This document shows positions 16,612 to 26,429 of a stretch of DNA of 37,394 bases, one piece after another. Source of the DNA: an uncultured Granulosicoccaceae bacterium. Lineage in GTDB: Bacteria; Pseudomonadota; Gammaproteobacteria; Granulosicoccales; Granulosicoccaceae. The DNA is taken from positions 1 to 37,394 of the forward strand of contig CALHOU010000129.1 in NCBI GenBank assembly GCA_938035945.1, written 5' to 3'. Position 1 is the stretch's first letter. Each line of letters begins with the position of its first letter. Under the pieces are notes generated by a model. The model was not told the origin of the DNA. It saw only the letters and a program-made list of their open reading frames with translations, and made no database searches. The position numbers and the translations under genes were made by a program.

Positions 16612-16956
16612 TTATAGTGTCCTACCGGCCGGTCCTGAATAAGCGCGCTCTACTTTTGCGACACGCAATTCGTAGTGATCATACCACCGCTCCATACCCG
16701 ACTTCTGTGCAGCCAGGTGATCGGTTTGTTCTTTCCACGCCTTCAGGCTTTGTTCATCTTTCCAATACGAGACAGTGATGCCAATTCCGTGCTCATCGCG
16801 CGTGGTTTCAGCGCCATAACACCCGGGTTGCTCCAACGCAAGCTCGAACATTTTTTGGCCCATTTGCGCATAGCCGACGTCGTTGTCGCTAAGTTGGTTA
16901 GTGAAGATCACCGCATAGTAAGGGGGAGGTGGTGTTTTGGTAAATCGATCGTTCAT
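16612..16956 (-). CDS. Antibiotic biosynthesis monooxygenase-fold protein
   Basis: 114 residues from the ATG at 16956, which has AGGTG 6 bases upstream. A longer frame to 16983 adds nine residues without a ribosome binding site. The dimeric alpha/beta-barrel (ABM) fold is suggested by YYAVIFTNQLS, the ELALEQPGCYGAETTRDEHGIGITVSYWKDEQSLKAWKE core and the DHYELRVAKVERAYS C-terminus. Relatives include heme- or quinol-acting monooxygenases and many uncharacterised small enzymes. It lies 42 bases upstream of argS on the same strand. The substrate is not known. Confidence 0.82.
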   Translation of the reverse strand: MNDRFTKTPPPPYYAVIFTNQLSDNDVGYAQMGQKMFELALEQPGCYGAETTRDEHGIGITVSYWKDEQSLKAWKEQTDHLAAQKSGMERWYDHYELRVAKVERAYSGPAGRTL

Positions 16957-17039
16957 AAGGCACCTACAAAGCTTGAATGGCACTTCTTTTATACACCGTG
17001 TTGGAGTATAAGGGCTAGAATTGAGATAGTTTACCTCGC

Positions 17040-17711
17040 TTACAACTGCTTGCAGGGCAGAACAAAGTCAATGTGATAATGATCATCATGCCTGACCCAG
17101 CTACGCTTTTTACTAAAATTCAAGTCAGCTATTTGCGACCAGGCCTTGGTTTGTTTTAGGGCCGATTGCATTTTGGGGTCGAATAACACTCGCCATATAC
17201 CAACACCGCGTGCCGCTGCCGCCTTTTTTATTGCGAGTAAATGTTCAGCCATAGCTTCATAGTCGAGCTCTAAATCCTTGTACTCGCCTGCGAGCGTAAA
17301 CTCAATGTCGTAACCATATCGATTAAACGCATGGGTGGGCAAGGGCACAGACTCTCCTTCACTGTTTTTTACGGGAACCATGAAGTCGACAGAAAGACCA
17401 TTTTGATGGGTTTTATGCGGCTTGAAACGACCACCATACTGATTCCCTGTTTCACCGTAGACAAACTGATAGCTTGGGTAGTTCTGCGCTAATGATGCGT
17501 ATGCATCCACCACCACAGCCTGTGCATCACAATGTAGATAGGTGCGTCCGGCAAGCCACAACACGGAAGAATACGATTTGTAATTAGCGCCCCAACTCGG
17601 CATTCTGCACGCATTTTCCAATCGACCGGCGGAAGTTGAGCCAAAGCACGTACTGGATGCATAGGTGGACGCACTAACTAAAAACAGCACGATTGCAACG
17701 TACACTCTCAT
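17040..17711 (-). CDS. Penicillin-insensitive murein endopeptidase (MepA-like)
   Basis: 223 residues, somewhat shorter than E. coli MepA (274). A signal peptide (about 1-18, cleavage near TYA-SS) sends it to the periplasm. The LAS-type zinc peptidase motifs are present: HQNGLSVDF with His102 and Asp109 (7 apart, as in MepA His113 and Asp120), and VRHDDHYHIDF near the C-terminus with His211 and His213. Four or more Cys (22, 35, 61, 219) could form disulfides. It should cut D-Ala-meso-DAP cross-links in peptidoglycan. It is downstream of ubiB on the same strand with a 94-base gap holding an inverted repeat. Confidence 0.88.
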   Translation of the reverse strand: MRVYVAIVLFLVSASTYASSTCFGSTSAGRLENACRMPSWGANYKSYSSVLWLAGRTYLHCDAQAVVVDAYASLAQNYPSYQFVYGETGNQYGGRFKPHKTHQNGLSVDFMVPVKNSEGESVPLPTHAFNRYGYDIEFTLAGEYKDLELDYEAMAEHLLAIKKAAAARGVGIWRVLFDPKMQSALKQTKAWSQIADLNFSKKRSWVRHDDHYHIDFVLPCKQL

Positions 17712-17734
17712 AGTTCCACCAACGAATTACTGTA

Positions 17735-17785
17735 TCCAACATTCGATCGTCGCAAATATTCGATACTTAAATCCACGATGTTGGA
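17735..17785. repeat. Inverted repeat between ubiB and the murein endopeptidase gene
   Basis: TCCAACAT (17735-17742) and ATGTTGGA (17778-17785) are perfect 8-base arms 35 bases apart. It could form a long-loop hairpin between ubiB and the endopeptidase gene. No T tract marks it as an intrinsic terminator. Confidence 0.3.
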
Positions 17786-17805
17786 ACACATATTTTAATC
17801 CGGCA

Positions 17806-19464
17806 CTATCGCCGCGAAATTACTCCTCGGCCAAGTAGACCCACACCTAGCAACCCAACTACCCAGCACAAAATGGGCGTAGACGCACCTTGCAGGATAT
17901 GTGCACTGCCAACCAGCGATGCCGATACAAGCAAAGCCACACCGGCTAAGGAATAACGCAACAATTGCGCATCGCGGGTACGGCCTGCACCAGCTGCCCC
18001 ATGAATGCCTTGGGACTTGCTTATACCAGCTGCGGCGTTCTTTGAGTTTTGTAAGTAATCATGCACGAGCATTGGCATGTATGGCATGGCATCGAGTACC
18101 TTGGGTGCCTGCTCTATAAATCGGTTCGCCAGCGCTTTCGGTCCGCGATGCTCTAAAACCCATTTTTCTAAATGTGGTTTGCCTGTCGCCCACAAATCCA
18201 ACTCAGGGTATAGGGTTCTGCCCAAACCTTCGATATTCAATAGGGTTTTTTGTAACAAAACAAGCTGCGGTTGCACTTCCATTTCAAACCGACGCGCCGT
18301 TTGGAATAACTGCAATAACACAGTTCCAAACGAAATTTCTGCCAGTGGCTTTTCAAAGATAGGGCCACAAACCGAACGGATAGCCGCTTCTAAATCACTG
18401 ACGCGGGTATCAGGTGGTACCCACCCGGAATCAACATGCAGCTGCGCAACCCGGCGAAAGTCTGACTGGAAAAAGGCCAACATGTTTTCGCCTATGTAGG
18501 CTAAGTCTTCTTCGGTCAGCGAACCAACAATGCCAAAGTCGATGGTTATAAATTGCGGGTAAGCTGGGTTTTCCGGGGAAACGAATATGTTACCCGGGTG
18601 CATATCAGCATGAAAAAAGTTATGACTAAATAGCTGCGTATAGAATATCTCGACCGCATGCTCCGCCAACTTATGCATATCCATGTTAATTGCACGCATG
18701 CGCTCAACATCGCGAATAGGAATGCCAGAAATTCGCTCTAATACCAGCACATTTTTACGGGTATAGTCCCAATATATTTCAGGCACATACAAAAGATCTG
18801 AATCTTTGAAGTTATTTCGAAACACCACGCCATTCGATGCTTCATTGATTAGATTCAGTTCATTATGAATTGTGTGGTCATACTCAACGACAACATCACG
18901 AGGGCGTAAACGCTTTGCGTCCGGCAAAGTCATGGCAACCATATCGGCCAACATATACATGAGCGAGATGTCGCGATCGATCATTTGTTCGATGCCAGGG
19001 CGCAAGACCTTAACGACCACACTTTCACCATCCTTTAAAACGGCGCCATGAACTTGAGCAACGGACGCCGAAGCCATTGGGCTTGTTTCAAATTCTGCGA
19101 AAATATTTTCTACAGAATCACCTAATGCCGCTTCTATTGTTTCTCTGGCCAGAGCATCTGAGAATGGCGGTACTTGATCTTGCAGCAATGCCAGCTGATC
19201 ACCGATATCGTCTGGTAGAAGGTCGCGTCGAGTAGAAAGCATTTGTCCCAATTTAACAAACACAGGGCCGAGCTCTTCCAACGCTAATCGAATACGTTCA
19301 CCGCGTGGTAGTGCGCGTGTTTCTTTGCTTATCCAACGCGTTGGAGACAGTACGAACACGTGGCGCATCCAATCTACCCGCGTACCTTTTAAAAACAATT
19401 CGTCAAGACCATACTTGACCATGACTCGTTCAATAGTGAGCAGTCTCGATAGGCGCGTGATCAT
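17806..19464 (-). CDS. ubiB: Ubiquinone biosynthesis regulatory kinase-like protein UbiB
   Basis: 552 residues (E. coli 546). Atypical kinase/ATPase of the ABC1/ADCK family needed for ubiquinone synthesis; it acts at the inner membrane. The family KxGQ motif is in FVKLGQMLSTRRDLLPD (about 69-85) and the Ala-rich loop in MASASVAQVHGA. The catalytic loop is HADMHPGNIFV with metal-binding DFGIVG. Two C-terminal hydrophobic segments (about 505-550) anchor it. Its ATG overlaps the ubiJ stop as ATGA (19461-19464), indicating translational coupling. Confidence 0.96.
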   Translation of the reverse strand: MITRLSRLLTIERVMVKYGLDELFLKGTRVDWMRHVFVLSPTRWISKETRALPRGERIRLALEELGPVFVKLGQMLSTRRDLLPDDIGDQLALLQDQVPPFSDALARETIEAALGDSVENIFAEFETSPMASASVAQVHGAVLKDGESVVVKVLRPGIEQMIDRDISLMYMLADMVAMTLPDAKRLRPRDVVVEYDHTIHNELNLINEASNGVVFRNNFKDSDLLYVPEIYWDYTRKNVLVLERISGIPIRDVERMRAINMDMHKLAEHAVEIFYTQLFSHNFFHADMHPGNIFVSPENPAYPQFITIDFGIVGSLTEEDLAYIGENMLAFFQSDFRRVAQLHVDSGWVPPDTRVSDLEAAIRSVCGPIFEKPLAEISFGTVLLQLFQTARRFEMEVQPQLVLLQKTLLNIEGLGRTLYPELDLWATGKPHLEKWVLEHRGPKALANRFIEQAPKVLDAMPYMPMLVHDYLQNSKNAAAGISKSQGIHGAAGAGRTRDAQLLRYSLAGVALLVSASLVGSAHILQGASTPILCWVVGLLGVGLLGRGVISRR

Positions 19465-20081
19465 GTTGACTGTTTTTTCTTAGCAGGACTTTTATCGAGT
19501 AAGCTAACCCGAGCCTCTAAACGATCAAGTGCCTCACGCAGTTCATCAACCTCTGAGCAATAGCGTTTTACTTCTGTGTTAGGCGCAAGCAATTCGACTT
19601 CTTCCTGCAAGTACTCGCTGGTGTTGCGTTTCATGCTGGCACCGGTATCTGAAAACCAGGCACCAAGTTGAGACCCAAAGCGACCGATCTTGTGTGCAAT
19701 AGCATCGCCGGTCACCGGCGCAATCGCCTCTTCAAAATCTAAATCCAGATTCGAGATGATGTGCCTAAGCTGCTCACCGGTTGAAAGATCACCCGAAATT
19801 TTTACCGCCCCGGTATAGAGCGCATCATTCTGTTTTCGCAGCGAAAGCAAGTCGCTAGCGGTGCCGGTGATGGTGGTATCGGGCTCGGCATCGAAACTAC
19901 CCTCAACCTGAACGTGGTTATCTACCACAATTAAATGGAACACCAGTGCAGGTGAGGTCGATTCAACCCTAATAACTTTTCCATTGATGGGCGACAAGGC
20001 CTGCTTGGTGTGCGGGTCAAGCCGCAATACACCTTCAATGCCTTTTTGAATAGCCAGTGCTAGTGGTATGGGTAAGTCCAT
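19461..20081 (-). CDS. ubiJ: Ubiquinone biosynthesis accessory factor UbiJ (SCP2 domain)
   Basis: 206 residues (E. coli 201). The N-terminal SCP2 lipid-binding domain is seen in DLPIPLALAIQKGIEGVLRLDPH and the strand-rich part up to TITGTASDLLSL. A C-terminal coiled coil (SEVDELREALDRLEARVSLLD, about 175-195) is typical of UbiJ. With UbiK it forms the lipid-presenting part of the soluble Ubi complex that handles polyprenyl phenol intermediates. It lies 6 bases after ubiE and overlaps ubiB by four bases, the standard ubiE-ubiJ-ubiB order. Confidence 0.93.
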   Translation of the reverse strand: MDLPIPLALAIQKGIEGVLRLDPHTKQALSPINGKVIRVESTSPALVFHLIVVDNHVQVEGSFDAEPDTTITGTASDLLSLRKQNDALYTGAVKISGDLSTGEQLRHIISNLDLDFEEAIAPVTGDAIAHKIGRFGSQLGAWFSDTGASMKRNTSEYLQEEVELLAPNTEVKRYCSEVDELREALDRLEARVSLLDKSPAKKKQST

Positions 20082-20087
20082 ACAAAC

Positions 20088-20834
20088 TTAAACCTTAAAA
20101 CCTTTGTGCAGAGCTACCACACCGCCGGTCATGTTGTGATAGCTGGTTTTGAAAAAGCCTGCGTCATCCATCATGGCCTTGAGTGTTTCCTGATCTGGGT
20201 GCATGCGAATGGATTCAGCTAAGTATCGATAGCTTTGCGCATCATTCGCCACCAACTTGCCCATGAATGGTAAAGCGGTAAATGAATAAGCATCGTAAGC
20301 TTTACTTAACAACGGCAGCACCGGCTTTGAAAACTCCAGTACCAGTAACCGGCCACCGGGCTTTAGCACTCTGTTCATAGAAGCTAAGGCACGGTCTTTG
20401 TCGGTCACATTTCGCAAACCGAAGGCGATGGTTATACAATCAAAACTATCACTTTCAAACGGTAATTGCTCTGCATCGGCCAAGGCATACTCCACGTTGC
20501 CAACAATACCCATGTTGGTCAGGCGCTCGCGACCAACACGCAGCATGGACTCATTAATGTCTGCCAATACCACTCGTCCATTTGCACCGACACGGCGTGA
20601 AAATTTTGCAGCTAAATCCCCAGTGCCGCCAGCAAGATCTAGCACACTATGTCCAGGGCGCACTGCAGATTGTTCGATGGTGTAACGCTTCCATACTCGG
20701 TGAATACCAAACGACATAAGGTCGTTCATCACATCGTATTTTTCGGCAACAGAGTGAAAAACCTCGCCAACCATGCCAGCCTTGTCATCCGCATCGACGG
20801 TTTTATAGCCAAAGTGAGTTTTATCTTCCGGCAT
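20088..20834 (-). CDS. ubiE: Ubiquinone/menaquinone C-methyltransferase UbiE
   Basis: 248 residues (E. coli 251). SAM-dependent methyltransferase that C-methylates the quinone ring. The SAM motif is [12 protein letters not shown] (64-75); the family signatures [18 protein letters not shown] (33-50) and [12 protein letters not shown] are present. AGGGG lies just upstream of the ATG at 20834. It starts 2 bases after the DUF971 gene stop, so the two are tightly coupled. Confidence 0.97.
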   Translation of the reverse strand: MPEDKTHFGYKTVDADDKAGMVGEVFHSVAEKYDVMNDLMSFGIHRVWKRYTIEQSAVRPGHSVLDLAGGTGDLAAKFSRRVGANGRVVLADINESMLRVGRERLTNMGIVGNVEYALADAEQLPFESDSFDCITIAFGLRNVTDKDRALASMNRVLKPGGRLLVLEFSKPVLPLLSKAYDAYSFTALPFMGKLVANDAQSYRYLAESIRMHPDQETLKAMMDDAGFFKTSYHNMTGGVVALHKGFKV

Positions 20835-20836
20835 AA

Positions 20837-21199
20837 CTACCCCTGCGTACCTTCATGTTTATGGCCAGCAGCTTCCAGCGCATCTAAATAAGCTTTCCAA
20901 TTGCTCTCGTAACTTTGCCCCAGCTCGTATAAATAGGGCCAGGTAAAAATGCCCGTGTTATGGCCATCATCAAAATGTATTTTGATTGCGTAGTTTCCCG
21001 CAGGCTCTAATTTCTCTATGCCCACACGCTCTTTACCGATCTGCAAAACCTGTTGACCAGGTCCATGACCTTGCACTTCGGCAGACGGTGAATGCACACG
21101 CAAATATTCGCACGACAAATTACAGCTAAACCCGTCATCAAAGCTCAGTTCAAGCACGCGGCTTTTTTGGTGCAGTTTAATTTCAGTTGGTCTAGCCAT
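20837..21199 (-). CDS. DUF971 family protein
   Basis: 120 residues. It matches the gamma-butyrobetaine hydroxylase N-terminal-like (DUF971) family: [40 protein letters not shown] and [19 protein letters not shown] are the typical landmarks. The two Cys near residues 26-30 ([10 protein letters not shown]) may relate to metal binding seen in the family. The cellular role is not established. Its place between hslU and ubiE is a known gammaproteobacterial arrangement. Confidence 0.9.
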   Translation of the reverse strand: MARPTEIKLHQKSRVLELSFDDGFSCNLSCEYLRVHSPSAEVQGHGPGQQVLQIGKERVGIEKLEPAGNYAIKIHFDDGHNTGIFTWPYLYELGQSYESNWKAYLDALEAAGHKHEGTQG

Positions 21200-21225
21200 A
21201 GCAATAGTTTTTTTCCGTGTTTTTA

Positions 21226-22563
21226 CTACAAAATGTAGCGACTTAAATCGACATCTTTTACCAGATCGCCAAGATGCCCATCAACATAGTCGGCATTGAC
21301 TTCGATCGTGGAACCCGCTTGATCTGACGCCTCGAAAGATGCCGTTTCGAGCAATCGCTCCATGACCGTGTGCAGACGTCGAGCACCAATATTCTCAGTG
21401 GTCTCATTAACTTGCCATGCCACTTCAGCTATACGTCTAACCCCGTCATCGGTAAACGACAGGTTGACATTTTCTGTAGACAATAACGCAATCGCTTGCT
21501 CGGTGAGTGATGCATCAGGTTCGGTGAGTATGCGAACAAAATCCGCCGTGGTTAATGCGGATAGCTCAACGCGAATGGGTAAGCGGCCTTGCAACTCTGG
21601 CACTAAGTCCGACGGCTTTGATAAATGAAACGCACCTGAGGCAATAAACAAAATATGATCGGTTTTAACCATGCCAAACTTCGTTGACACAGTACACCCT
21701 TCAACCAGCGGTAGTAAATCACGTTGCACACCTTCTCTGGATACATCAGCATTACCCGATGTTTGCGTACCGCGGGCAACCTTATCGATTTCATCGATAA
21801 ACACAATACCGTTTTGTTCTATGTTCTCCAGCGCCTGAACCTTTAGCTCCTCATCGTCTAAGAGTTTCATCGCTTCTTCATCGGTGGCAAGCTTCATGGC
21901 TTCTTTTACGGTGAGCTTGCGGCTTTTAGTTTTCTCTGCTCCCCCCATGTTCTGAAACAAACCTTGCAGCTGTTGAGACATCTCTTCCATGCCAGGTGGC
22001 GCCATGATCTCAACGCCCATCGGTGACGCACTCACATCCATTTCAATCTCTCGATCATCAAGATCGCCTTCGCGCAGTTTTTTGCGAAATTTTTGTCGCG
22101 TGCTGTTTTCTTCGGTTTCCACAACACTGTAACCGGCGCCACCACGTGCAGGCGGTAACAAGGCATCGAGTACGCGCTCTTCTGCAGCATCTTCAGCACG
22201 GTTGCGCACACGTTGTGTTTCTCGCTCGCGCGTTTCTTTGAGTGCAACATCGGCCAAGTCACGAATGATGGATTCAACATCACGACCAACGTAACCCACT
22301 TCGGTAAATTTTGTTGCCTCAACTTTTATAAACGGTGCATTAGCCAAACGCGATAAGCGGCGTGCAACTTCAGTTTTACCAACCCCGGTTGGACCAATCA
22401 TCAAAATGTTCTTTGGCGTAATTTCGTTACGCAAAGCTTCAGGCACTTGCATTCGACGCCAACGGTTACGCAAGGCAATCGCAACAGATCGCTTTGCAGC
22501 ATCCTGCCCGACAATGTGCTTATCCAGTTCTTGCACAATTTCACGTGGTGTCATTTGAGACAT
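21226..22563 (-). CDS. hslU: HslU, ATPase subunit of the HslUV protease
   Basis: 445 residues (E. coli 443). AAA+ unfoldase that feeds substrates to HslV. Walker A GPTGVGKT (57-64), Walker [11 protein letters not shown] (about 251-260), sensor region GRLPIRVEL and a conserved C-terminal DLSRYIL tail that docks into HslV are all present. The I-domain lies between, about residues 110-245. It starts 2 bases after the hslV stop. Confidence 0.97.
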   Translation of the reverse strand: MSQMTPREIVQELDKHIVGQDAAKRSVAIALRNRWRRMQVPEALRNEITPKNILMIGPTGVGKTEVARRLSRLANAPFIKVEATKFTEVGYVGRDVESIIRDLADVALKETRERETQRVRNRAEDAAEERVLDALLPPARGGAGYSVVETEENSTRQKFRKKLREGDLDDREIEMDVSASPMGVEIMAPPGMEEMSQQLQGLFQNMGGAEKTKSRKLTVKEAMKLATDEEAMKLLDDEELKVQALENIEQNGIVFIDEIDKVARGTQTSGNADVSREGVQRDLLPLVEGCTVSTKFGMVKTDHILFIASGAFHLSKPSDLVPELQGRLPIRVELSALTTADFVRILTEPDASLTEQAIALLSTENVNLSFTDDGVRRIAEVAWQVNETTENIGARRLHTVMERLLETASFEASDQAGSTIEVNADYVDGHLGDLVKDVDLSRYIL

Positions 22564-22565
22564 GA

Positions 22566-23108
22566 TCAGTCGTACTCTAGTGTTTCTATGGTTAGATTGT
22601 TGTTTGTATAGATACAGATATCCGCAGCTGTTTTTAGGCTGTAGCGCACAATGCTCTCTGCATCCAGATCAGTGTTATCGAGTAAAGCCATAGCAGCAGA
22701 CTTTGCAAAGTCACCACCAGAGCCTATCGCGATAAGGCCGTGTTCGGGTTCTATCACATCACCGTTACCGGTAATAACTAACGAATTCTCCGCGTCCGCT
22801 ACGGCCAACAAGGCTTCGAGCCTGCGCAACATTCGATCGGTTCGCCAATCTTTAGCAAGCTCAACTGCTGCCCGTGTCAGGTTACCGCCATGCTCTTCCA
22901 GTTTCCCTTCAAAGCGCTCGAAAAGTGTGAACGCATCGGCAGTGCCTCCAGCAAAACCGGCAAGCACCTGATTTTTATAAAGCCTGCGAACTTTACGGGC
23001 GTTGCCTTTCATAACAACATTACCCATGCTGACTTGCCCATCACCACCAATAACGACCTGATTGCCCCGCCGCAGCGAGCAAATGGTTGTTCCACGGTAC
23101 TGTTCCAA
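22566..23108 (-). CDS. hslV: HslV, peptidase subunit of the HslUV protease
   Basis: 180 residues from a TTG at 23108, chosen because GAGGAG lies 7 bases upstream; another TTG at 23114 would have the same site only 1 base away. The chosen start gives [15 protein letters not shown], so the catalytic Thr (the first of the TT pair, at 7) follows a six-residue leader like that in some other proteobacteria such as Neisseria, not the bare Met of E. coli. Further signatures are [25 protein letters not shown] and AIGSGG. It forms the proteolytic dodecamer with HslU. It is first in the operon. Confidence 0.96.
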   Translation of the reverse strand: MEQYRGTTICSLRRGNQVVIGGDGQVSMGNVVMKGNARKVRRLYKNQVLAGFAGGTADAFTLFERFEGKLEEHGGNLTRAAVELAKDWRTDRMLRRLEALLAVADAENSLVITGNGDVIEPEHGLIAIGSGGDFAKSAAMALLDNTDLDAESIVRYSLKTAADICIYTNNNLTIETLEYD

Positions 23109-23182
23109 CGCCAAACTCCTCGATATCCGTGTGTTGTCACACGATTAATTAGACAGGTAGTTTAAACTGTTGAAACCCAATG

Positions 23183-23202
23183 CAGTGCGGTATCCTGCAC
23201 TG
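23183..23202. repeat. Short inverted repeat between hslV and the PilZ-like gene
   Basis: CAGTGC and GCACTG arms of 6 bases flank an 8-base centre in the 129-base gap between two divergent genes. It may be a control site for either. No sigma-32 promoter could be picked out with confidence in this gap. Confidence 0.3.
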
Positions 23203-23237
23203 AAAGACCGTTTTTTCGAGCGATTTGCTAAACACAT

Positions 23238-24806
23238 ATGCAGTTAACCGTCCCACAACGAACTGTCGCTGATACAGAGAGCTTTCCGGTTGATCCGGAC
23301 GGGGTTAACCGATGGTTGGGCAAACTGAACCCAACCGGTTCCATCAGCGATGCGATGGAAGTTTATCGAGGCTTACGACACAGTAATCGCTTACACAACG
23401 ACTTAAATCGCCGACGTGCTGTGGTGGCCTGCTTTATACCCACGCTACGCGAACTCAATGAATCGCTCCTCGAAATATGCCAGGCACAACCGTTGCCGCT
23501 TACGGCTGAATTCCAGCGTAGCTCTCAACTACTCGATGGCCTACTTCGCGAGGAAGCTTTCGCCTTTAAAATTTTGTTATCGGACGCTGACCACCCACGT
23601 GGTGATGATGTCAGGCGAGCAATGCAAGCGCTAGCTCGTCAAGCTGAAGCACGAGTGCACAGTTACAAAACCATTTCTGAATCACTATTGAACGACGCAC
23701 ATCAACTATACGAACTCGCTGAAGAGCATGCTTTACTCGATGTGACACCCGATGAAGAACAACGAAGCGCTGCTGAACACTACAAATACATTTTATTGAT
23801 GACCTTGAGTGATACTCATCAACACCGAGTTCGTCAGCTAACACCTCTGCTTGAATTTTTGCAACGCAATGCAGCAGCGATACGCATTCGAAAACAAGCA
23901 CCTACCGATGCTCTGCGCTCGGTTAACTATGCAATGCACTTAGAATACGGCTCAAGACCCGTGCCCGCCGCAGCTTTGGTGGTGGATTCATACATAAAAG
24001 TTCGATGGTTCAATCTGGCCAATGTACTCAAGCGAATAGATGTTCAACTCGCCAAATCAAAATCACAGGACACCGCTCTTCTGGGTTCTGAAATCTTGGA
24101 TAGACAATCATTCGCACGCTTGCGTGTAACGCTTGCCCGTAGTCGTCACAGACGCACTCAACGTGTTATACGGCACGACGCGAAAACCGTTAGCTTCGGG
24201 CACAAGGCGATCTGCGCTCACTTGCACTTAGCATCTGCAAAGGCGGCTAGCTTGGCTGCCGAAAATAACACCACCGACGATATCGCTGCGAGCTACGAGG
24301 CGATGGACAAAGTATCGGATGTGATGCACGAACAAGATGAACAAAACTGGGTTTTGATCAACCAGTCGACACACGGTGCATCACTGTACAGCGCCGATTG
24401 CCGTGCAGGCATTGTGCAAGTAGGCGAATTAATCAGTGTGGAAGACGTGCAATCACACCTCGATTTTCATACCACAGGCAAATCTGCAGCCTTAATAGGT
24501 GTGGTGCGTTGGATTAAGGCAAACGATGGTAGCGCCATGCTCATTGGCGTGGAGTTTCTAGCCAAAGGTGTTTTACCGGTAGGCATTTCTCGTACCCATA
24601 GCGATGATATCGTCGCCGACGATGCAATGATAATCGCTTGCAAGGTTAAACAACGCGTATTACAAACAATGCTTCTACCGGCTTACCTTTACCAACCGGG
24701 CGATCGACTAACCGTTGCCCTGAACGGTCGGTCGCGGCATTTAAAATTACACAACTCGCTACAAAACAACGGGCTATTCAGCCACTTTTCTTTGCAAGAC
24801 GGCTAA
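23238..24806 (+). CDS. Uncharacterised protein with C-terminal PilZ-like domain
   Basis: 522 residues. The first 290 are helical and charged, with no membrane segment. The last part has PilZ-type c-di-GMP motifs: RxxxR at Arg305-Arg309 (RRTQR), NxSxxG at Asn375-Gly380 (INQSTHGASL) and the following strand pair VVRWIKANDGSAMLIGVEFL (422-441), typical of PilZ barrels. The gap of about 65 residues between the two motifs is longer than usual, so either an insertion is present or RRTQR is not the true first motif. The role is not known. It is divergent from hslV, and its stop overlaps the xerC stop by four bases. Confidence 0.78.
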   Translation: MQLTVPQRTVADTESFPVDPDGVNRWLGKLNPTGSISDAMEVYRGLRHSNRLHNDLNRRRAVVACFIPTLRELNESLLEICQAQPLPLTAEFQRSSQLLDGLLREEAFAFKILLSDADHPRGDDVRRAMQALARQAEARVHSYKTISESLLNDAHQLYELAEEHALLDVTPDEEQRSAAEHYKYILLMTLSDTHQHRVRQLTPLLEFLQRNAAAIRIRKQAPTDALRSVNYAMHLEYGSRPVPAAALVVDSYIKVRWFNLANVLKRIDVQLAKSKSQDTALLGSEILDRQSFARLRVTLARSRHRRTQRVIRHDAKTVSFGHKAICAHLHLASAKAASLAAENNTTDDIAASYEAMDKVSDVMHEQDEQNWVLINQSTHGASLYSADCRAGIVQVGELISVEDVQSHLDFHTTGKSAALIGVVRWIKANDGSAMLIGVEFLAKGVLPVGISRTHSDDIVADDAMIIACKVKQRVLQTMLLPAYLYQPGDRLTVALNGRSRHLKLHNSLQNNGLFSHFSLQDG

Positions 24807-25717
24807 GTTTCCTCAGTCACCTTGCTACGCTTCGCGCGTGGGTGCGACTCATCATAAACCTTCGCTAAATGCTGAAAGTCTAAGTGCGTGTAAACTTGCG
24901 TTGTGCTTATATCGGCGTGGCCAAGTAACTCTTGGACCGCGCGCAGGTCCCCACTGCTTTCCAATAAATGACTGGCAAACGAGTGCCGAAGCATGTGCGG
25001 ATAGCAATCTCGATTCAAGCCTTGAGATTCGGCCAATTTTTTCAGTCGCATTTGCACCGTCCTCGGTGCAATGCGCTTACCGCGTGAACTCAAGAACACG
25101 GCTGTGTCATCAGCACCTGGTGTCATGCGTCGATAACTAAGCCATTTGTTGATCGCTTCTACCGCATGCTTACCAACCGGCAAATCACGTACCTTGCCGC
25201 CCTTACCGGTTACGCGCACCTGACCCACACTCAGATCAAGATCGGCTAAGTTCAAGCCTACCAATTCTGCCAGACGCAAACCCGATGAGTACATGAGTTC
25301 AAACATGGCCAGATCACGGCAAATCATCGGGTCACTCAGGTTTTGCGACAACAATCGGCTAACTTCATCCGGGTCGAGCGTTGCCGGTAGCGCTTTTTTA
25401 TCTTTTGGCGCTAAGATGTCAGAAGCCGGATTCACTTCGCAGCGACCTAGTTTGATCAGAAAATTATACAAACCGCGAACCGCGGACAAGCGACGCGCAA
25501 GACTACGTCCGGCAATGCCTTCACGGTGTTGTTCGGCAATGATTGAACGCACATCACCACCCGTGATGTCTGGCCAGCCATCAATATCACGGTTCATTGC
25601 TGAACGAGCAATGGCCTTCAAATCGCGCGCATAGTTGCTCACTGTGTGTGGCGAACAGCGCCTGGCGACCCGTAGGTCTTCCAGATAGTCGTCTATCGCA
25701 AGATCGAAGTTGGACAC
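24803..25717 (-). CDS. xerC: Tyrosine recombinase XerC
   Basis: 304 residues (E. coli 298). With XerD it resolves chromosome dimers at dif. An N-terminal SAM-like core-binding domain (about 1-105) is followed by the catalytic domain with the full set Arg148, Lys172, His241, Arg244, His267 and nucleophile Tyr276 (VYTHLD). The start is GTG at 25717 with GGAG 7 bases upstream, lying in the 14-base gap after the DUF484 gene and its last codons. It is last in the lptM-lysA-dapF-DUF484-xerC string. Confidence 0.95.
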   Translation of the reverse strand: MSNFDLAIDDYLEDLRVARRCSPHTVSNYARDLKAIARSAMNRDIDGWPDITGGDVRSIIAEQHREGIAGRSLARRLSAVRGLYNFLIKLGRCEVNPASDILAPKDKKALPATLDPDEVSRLLSQNLSDPMICRDLAMFELMYSSGLRLAELVGLNLADLDLSVGQVRVTGKGGKVRDLPVGKHAVEAINKWLSYRRMTPGADDTAVFLSSRGKRIAPRTVQMRLKKLAESQGLNRDCYPHMLRHSFASHLLESSGDLRAVQELLGHADISTTQVYTHLDFQHLAKVYDESHPRAKRSKVTEET

Positions 25718-25731
25718 AGTCTTTCTCCAGT

Positions 25732-26424
25732 TTATGTGAGGGAGTCAACCCGGCGGCTGAGCACTTCGCCTAGCTGATTCAGAAACATCACCCCTTTGCC
25801 CAGGGCAAAGCGTGTTTCGTCCTTACTGGACAACACCACAAGCCCAAGCTTGCGATTGTGTATTAATGGGATAACAGCGGCCGACGCCACATGTTGCGCA
25901 TCGGCACCAAAAATAACTTGCTTCTGCGCATCGCCCAACTCTCCGCAGCGAGTTTCGCGCTTTTTGAATATTTCGCTAAACAACGCCAGGCCAGGATCGT
26001 TTTCTTTAAGTTGAATATGATCAGACGCAGGCTTCTCGTCAGGTTTCTGCGAAACGATTACCACGCGCACATCGTCGGCGTTGAAATTGGCGAGCATGTT
26101 GTCGCGAGTAAGGTTCACGACATCGTCAAGCGACGATGCTGTGATGATATCCTGGATTAAGCCGTGTAATCGTTGGTGAAGTTGCTCGTTTTCTCGAGCC
26201 ACATTTATTAAATCACGCAAGCTGTTTTCCAGAGTGCAACACTTATTGCGCAGCACACTCACTTGCTTCTCGATTAGGGAAACAGCTTGTCCGGTGTGAT
26301 GAGGAATCGACAATCGTGGCAACACGTCAGAGTGTTGATTAAAAAAGTCCGGGTTGTGTGTCAGAAACTGCAGTACAGAATCGGCACTTGGGACATCACG
26401 GCGGTCAGTTTGTTCGGCTTGCAT
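25732..26424 (-). CDS. DUF484 family protein
   Basis: 230 residues, the normal length of the family. The N-terminal signature VLQFLTHNPDFFNQHSDVLPRL and SIPHHTGQAVSLIEKQV, a coiled coil (about 55-95), and a C-terminal GAF-like domain (VIPLIHNRKLGLVVLSSKDE) are visible. No enzymatic role is established; it is nearly always found between dapF and xerC. It starts 5 bases after the dapF stop and leads directly into xerC. Confidence 0.93.
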   Translation of the reverse strand: MQAEQTDRRDVPSADSVLQFLTHNPDFFNQHSDVLPRLSIPHHTGQAVSLIEKQVSVLRNKCCTLENSLRDLINVARENEQLHQRLHGLIQDIITASSLDDVVNLTRDNMLANFNADDVRVVIVSQKPDEKPASDHIQLKENDPGLALFSEIFKKRETRCGELGDAQKQVIFGADAQHVASAAVIPLIHNRKLGLVVLSSKDETRFALGKGVMFLNQLGEVLSRRVDSLT

Positions 26425-26429
26425 ATCTA

